Source: Nematostella vectensis
Taxonomy: Eukaryota > Cnidaria > Anthozoa > Actiniaria > Edwardsiidae
Length of the DNA: 64,000 nucleotides
Direction: 5' to 3'
Assembly (NCBI RefSeq): GCF_932526225.1
Contig: NC_064042.1
Location: forward strand, 6,875,540 to 6,939,539
Position numbers and translations under genes: made by a program
Shown: positions 59,219-64,000 of the stretch, one piece after another
Layout: the number at the start of each line of letters is the position of its first letter
Position numbering within the stretch: position 1 is the stretch's first letter
The notes under the pieces: generated by a model
Database searches by the model: none
What the model was told of the DNA's origin: nothing
Seen by the model: only the letters and a program-made list of their open reading frames with translations

Positions 59219-60260
59219 TTATAAGTCGATGTCTCGAATTTTCAAAGAGGGAACCCTAAAAACATCCCTTCCTTTATATATACATATTTTATACATCAAA
59301 AGCACAAAATTAGTTGCAGGGTTATCAGATTCAACCCCAAATATAATGTTACTAAAATTGAGATCTGGCAAGACCCATCCAACGTCTTTCAACCAGTCAC
59401 AAATTTCGAAATACAGATTCCTTGATTCACTACAATCAACGAACAAATGTTCAACGGTTTCTTGTTTGGACAAACAAAAGGAACATCTAGGGCTATTCAC
59501 AATTTTGAATCTAAACAAGTCCTTATTAAGATATAGACAAAGCAGTCTATATTGAATATATCTAGAGTGCGTATCGTCAGAGATAGAATAGATTCTCTTG
59601 TAAATTTGCGTCCAATCTATATTTCCTCTAGTTCCTCTCGCACTAACATTTACTTTCCTAGCAATATTAACTTGAGCCGATGGGGGTTGAATTTTCCTAG
59701 TCACTATAAAATCATAGATCGACCTAGTCGGTATTTTTCTTATTATGTAATATTTCTCCCCCAAACGTACCTAAGCTTGATTAAAAGAACTACTAAAACC
59801 GTCTTTCTTTAACCTTATTTTCCAGTGGTTTGGGATGGCATGGACAAGGCTAAGCCATTTTAGAAAAACGCCATCTGAGACACCTTTCTTTCTAGCTTTC
59901 TCCCACTCAAATTTGACTTTTTCATTACATAAATCACCTATGGTATAAATATTGCACTATAAAAATTATTGTAGAAAATCGCCTCACCGCATACTTTAAT
60001 ATACTTATTATTCCACAAATACTGGTTTATTACTTCAGCGCCTTCAAATGAAGACGAAAACATCTGCCCAAGCAATTAGAACCTCCTTATAAAACTCGGG
60101 TAATTGGGTGGGTATTCTAGATATATCAAAGTTTTCACGAATAGCCTTCATACCCCAAATAGATTTCAATAAAAATGTAGGTAAAATAGAAATGGTCCGG
60201 TTCTGAGCTAACAACAAATTGCTAGCAAAATTTATTTGACTAGCTTTAACGGAAGATGAA
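59219..60260 (-). mobile_element. Decayed L1/Tx1-like LINE, ORF2 C-terminal end
   Basis: The minus-strand frame ending at 59219 encodes the zinc-binding end of a LINE ORF2: CSFCLSKQETVEHLFVDC. Upstream pieces in shifted frames read RIPTQLPEFYKEVLIAW, INQYLWNNKYIKV and FLKWLSLVHAIPNHWK, the typical order in L1/Tx1-type elements. Frameshifts and stops separate them, and the RT core is absent. Confidence 0.8.
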
Positions 60261-60299
60261 AAATAAGGACAACCCAGAGGCTCGCGTTCTATTCGCGTA

Positions 60300-61250
60300 T
60301 GAATGTCATGAGATCGAGCTTTAGTGCACCCCCCCCCCTCCCTCCAAAAAAAAAAAAAAAAGCTTTGGCCTGCTACGGCTCTGTATTATCAGACCAACCT
60401 CGTTCCCCGAGCCCAAGTAGGAACGTTATAGTCGTTTTCTCTATACAACAATAAAAGGTTCGAACAAAAAACCCTTGGCTAAAAGGCTGCAAAAAAGATA
60501 TCCGAAGTTTCGAGTTCTTAACAATTTCGTTTTCGGGCTACCTGTTGTGCAGAGTGTTTTGTTTTGCTCTTGCGTTCTACCGCATTTGATACCGTGGGCG
60601 CAACTCATTCATCCTTTCCCTCTGGCTCTTTGGTGATATTGCCTTTGGACTTTGGGCATATGTCGCCAAATTTTGTCTTTATTATTACATTTACAATAGC
60701 CATATACTGGATTCTACGACGCTACATACTCTTGTAAACGTTGGTTTTGCAAACAACTCAAAACTGCTGGTAATCGGCCACAACAGCTCTATCCCTACGT
60801 GGCATATTTGGCCTAAGGGTCCATGTTTCAACCAAGAAATAGCCCTTTTCTCTACAAAAAACATGGGTGATTAACAATTTCAACTGAGGAGGTAAGTTTC
60901 ATTTAAAATTTAAAGACTGCAATAAATTTAGTATTGTGCAAAGTTTATCTTTGAAGCTTTTATTCATGCATAGTGACCCTTTTAGAAATCAGATCGCAAG
61001 TTTATTAATAAGTTTTTATGTCAAGTTTATCACAGCAATAACGTCAACGGGAATGTGTTTTTTTTAACGTCTCCTACATTTGAGCTTATTTTTCTAATGC
61101 AAACAATCCCCTGCACGGAGGCATGATTAATGACTTCTCCGTTGTCAATGTCACTTTATAAGAGTTGTTTTAGATAATTAATGTACATACTGAACTTTGT
61201 TGATTAGCATATTCAGTACCTGTCTTTTATAATAACGTTTGTATTTTATT
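60300..61250. other. Upstream region of PAFAH1B2/3
   Basis: No gene pattern. A C run then an A run occur at ~60330-60361. The acceptor before the first coding exon (ttcacag|ctg at 61257) implies a non-coding first exon somewhere in this region, which I could not place. Confidence 0.4.
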
Positions 61251-61288
61251 TTCACAGCTGCTGTTTTCTTGGTTGGTCTGGAGTAAAA

Positions 61289-62574
61289 ATGAGTAATTCT
61301 GCAGCTATAGCAACTCCAGTAAAAGATGTGCAAGGAGACAGGAGATGGATGAGTATGGTAATAGTTTTAATCTTTATCCAGAGAGAAAAATGAGATCTCC
61401 CTTAATTTACAAGGAAACACAAATTTGTGTACTTATATAACATAAAAATGACTGTTTTGACTTTGTTTTTTTTTTTTTTGTATTTCAGCCTAAAATAATG
61501 ACTTTGTATTTTTCACAAAAATAGAAGTAGGTTCTTCAGATCTCTTCAATGGCAGTTCCTTCTTACTTTTTGAGCTTCCAGACATTTTTTTTTTACAGCA
61601 TGAACGTTTTCTTCGTGAAGGGAAAGACTCTGCATGCCAAGTTCTGTTTGTGGGAGATTCACTGATTTTTCACATGCATGATACACAGGTTAGTTCAATA
61701 GAGAAAGGCAACTAGCAGGTACTGCAGAGGGGGAGGAGCTGGAGGGCCGCAGTCCTATCCCTTTTTGTGACAGAAACAAGTCATACTATGATTTATTTCT
61801 TTTTCAATATGATAATTTTTTCAATTGTCACCCCTCCTCCCCCCCACTTTTCAACATGCTCCGCGGTCCCTGACTAGGGTTCAACTTTGTGAATAATCAG
61901 TGATTTACAGCCCTACTGAACTTGCTAAAAATGTACAAAGCACAAGAGAAGTGCCAATAGATATTTAGTCGATATCACTTGCTGGCACATCAAAATGTTA
62001 AAAGAACACTAGACAATCTACTTAATTTACTTTTTTACTGTTCTGCCAATGCATCATTGTCCAAGGGTTGTATGAACACCAACATATAGTCGTCCACCCA
62101 TCAGATTCAAAACTTCAAGCTTTTTACTTATGAGCCATTCTAATGATCAGAGCTCTTTCGCTTTATAGCTAGACTGGTGCTTTCCTGATTGTGAATATTT
62201 TGAATAGGGGACAATGTTTTAGTCATGTTTTCCAGCCTTTGATGGAAGAACAGATTGTGGCCTCACAGAAATGGGCTAGAAATCAAGCCTCTATATATAC
62301 CTGTCTATGATTAGAAATAACTTATGGATTTGTTGATTGGGAATTTTCTGAGATTATTCTCTATACCTTCTAAATTACTTTTATGTCAGAAGTCCTCTAA
62401 ATTTCTTAATTACATATAATACAACTAGTGCACATTCACTGTATTTTTTCTATCTAGGAATGGGAGGAGTATTTTAAGCCTCTTCGTGTCCTTAATTTTG
62501 GTATTGGTGGGGATCGTACTGAAAACACGCTTTGGAGACTGCAGAATGGTGAGCTCTCTTCTATTGAACCAAAG
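61289..62574 (+). CDS. PAFAH1B2: PAF acetylhydrolase IB catalytic subunit, 5' exons only
   Basis: Three coding exons: 61289-61357, 61599-61688, 62458-62574, all phase 0; the gene continues past the right edge. The first 92 residues match mammalian PAFAH1B2/3: VQGDRRWMSMHERFL, then the SGNH-hydrolase block I LFVGDSLIF with nucleophile Ser44, then RVLNFGIGGDRTENTLWRL (block II Gly) and NGELSSIEPK. The Asn block and the Asp-His end of the triad should lie beyond 64000. The enzyme removes the acetyl group from platelet-activating factor, and in animals it binds LIS1. Orthology to subunit 2 rather than 3 cannot be decided from this part. Exon 1 carries a short 5' UTR from 61258. Confidence 0.9.
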
Positions 62575-63485
62575 GTGAATATGTGATCCTACTTTCTAAT
62601 GATAATACTGACAGACAACAATTGCAGCAGCTTACAGCTACAGCATTCTACAATTTGGTGAATGTGGACCCCAACCCCCCCCCCCCCCCCAAAAAAAGAA
62701 ATGTCCAATCAAAAAAAAATTATAATACAAATAATATAATACCACACCCTCAGGTAATACCTCACAAAATACACTTGTTTGCAAATTACAGGTGCCAAAG
62801 CCAATGACCTGACTGCATTGTTGATACAAATGCATCTCTTATCACATTGTTTTTCCTATGTTTCACCACAAAAATTGGTGTCATGTTCTAATACTGTAAA
62901 ATGTTACCCCCATCCTTCCTCCCCCCAAATATACTCATGACATTCCTACTCCAAAAATATGGGGGAAGAAAAATTTGAGACCAAATCAATCTGACCTTCA
63001 GTGCCACTTTGGGGTCGCTCCTTCCCAGGTAGGGACGAGTCGAGTATGCCAGCATAATTTCAGGCATAATCTCTCAAAACTAGCATAATTTTTAGACTTT
63101 TTGCAAAAAAGCAATGCTCAGAATAATTTGCATTTTGCAGAACAAAAATGTTTAAACCAACCTCATATATCCTCTTTATGTATTATTTACATATTTAAAA
63201 GTGATCTCCCTTTTGTATTTCATTACAGTTTTTGTTATTATTCTTATAACAATAATTTTTATTTATTTACTTTTTTTTTGGGGGGGGGGGGGGGTGGGGG
63301 CTGAGGACGAGGATGAGGGAAGGGGTGGGAATGAGCCTGAACAGGAAGTCTAGGAAAAACTGGTTCCCAGTCCCACTCTTGCTCTCCCGAAATTGTGGCA
63401 ATGTGTTGTTGCTGATAACAAGTAAAGAGAAGTTGGGTTGTTAGATGCTTTCCGAGACCTAATTGGTCTCTGGCCTCTTTGGTCA

Positions 63486-64000
63486 TCTGACCTCTCTGGT
63501 CATCTGGCCTCTCTGGTCATCTGACCTCTCTGGTCATCTGGCCTCTCTGGTCATCTGACCTCTCTGGTCATCTGACCTCTCTGGTCATCTGGCCTCTCTG
63601 GTCATCTGGCCTCTCTGGTCATCTGACCTCTCTGGTCATCTGGCCTCTCTGGTCATCTGACCTCTCTGGTCATCTGACCTCTCTGGTCATCTGACCTCTC
63701 TGGTCATCTGGCCTCTCTGGTCATCTGGCCTCTCTGGTCATCTGACCTCTCTGGTCATCTGGCCTCTCTGGTCATCTGGCCTCTCTGGTCATCTGACCTC
63801 TCTGGTCATCTGGCCTCTCTGGTCATCTGACCTCTCTGGTCATCTGACCTCTCTGGTCATCTGACCTCTCTGGTCATCTGGCCTCTCTGGTCATCTGGCC
63901 TCTCTGGTCATCTGACCTCTCTGGTCATCTGACCTCTCTGGTCATCTGACCTCTCTGGTCATCTGACCTCTCTGGTCATCTGACCTCTCTGGTCATCTGG
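63486..64000. repeat. 17-bp minisatellite running off the right edge
   Basis: About 30 copies of ctctctggtcatctgRc, with G or A at one position in an irregular order. It lies in the PAFAH1B intron after exon 3 and is cut by the window end, so its full size is unknown. Confidence 0.95.

Noticed and set aside
63486-64000. CRISPR-like array
   Set aside because: Units are directly adjacent, with no unique spacers, in an animal intron. The same holds for the other arrays.

Overview
The window is animal nuclear DNA: AT-rich, intron-dense, with GT-AG introns, many minisatellites and DNA-transposon and LINE debris. One gene combines a membrane anchor, collagen triplets, Ig domains, a WAP domain and a fibrinogen domain. 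That resembles the ficolin-like CniFL proteins of cnidarians. With metazoan PANK4, CLNS1A, POT1-like, SIK and PAFAH1B genes, this points to an anthozoan, probably a sea anemone of the Nematostella type. The species is inference.

Layout, left to right. 1-810: tandem array built on the 3' end of an intronless 7-TM PRRT3/4-like gene (minus, 734-1810). 4159-18479: complete 22-exon PANK4 (minus, 794 aa by exon assembly), with large minisatellites in several introns. 18480-18839: short divergent promoter shared with CLNS1A/pICln (plus, 18840-21748, 6 exons). 22038-36347: five-exon ficolin-like gene (minus). A POT1-like gene (plus, 23580-32012) lies wholly inside its last intron, and the POT1-like intron holds a 3.7-kb inverted-repeat transposon full of 84-bp repeats. 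37282-39608: non-autonomous DNA elements. 38559-41051: small single-TSP1 membrane protein (plus). 43544-56956: salt-inducible kinase (plus, 9 exons, 1177 aa). 59219-60260: decayed L1/Tx1-like LINE (minus). 61289 to the right edge: 5' exons of PAFAH1B2/3 (plus).

The genes are not an operon or pathway cluster. They are ordinary housekeeping and signalling genes plus one lectin-like immune candidate. The exon models come from reading splice sites by eye. They are supported by unbroken phase across every junction and by alignment to remembered family sequences.

The most unusual signal is recurrent. At nine places in 64 kb, a tandem duplication or minisatellite contains a copy of an exon edge, meaning the last bases of an exon with its donor, an acceptor with the first exon bases, or the stop-codon end of a gene. 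Some became arrays of 7-11 copies, giving rows of decoy splice sites. A separate array in PANK4 is built from the consensus 5' splice site; its sense strand carries about 17 exact copies of the first 11 nt of U1 snRNA. Other leads are a POT1-like protein with OB1-OB2 at the C terminus and no TPP1-binding half, and a PANK4 that keeps the two kinase residues lost in human PANK4.
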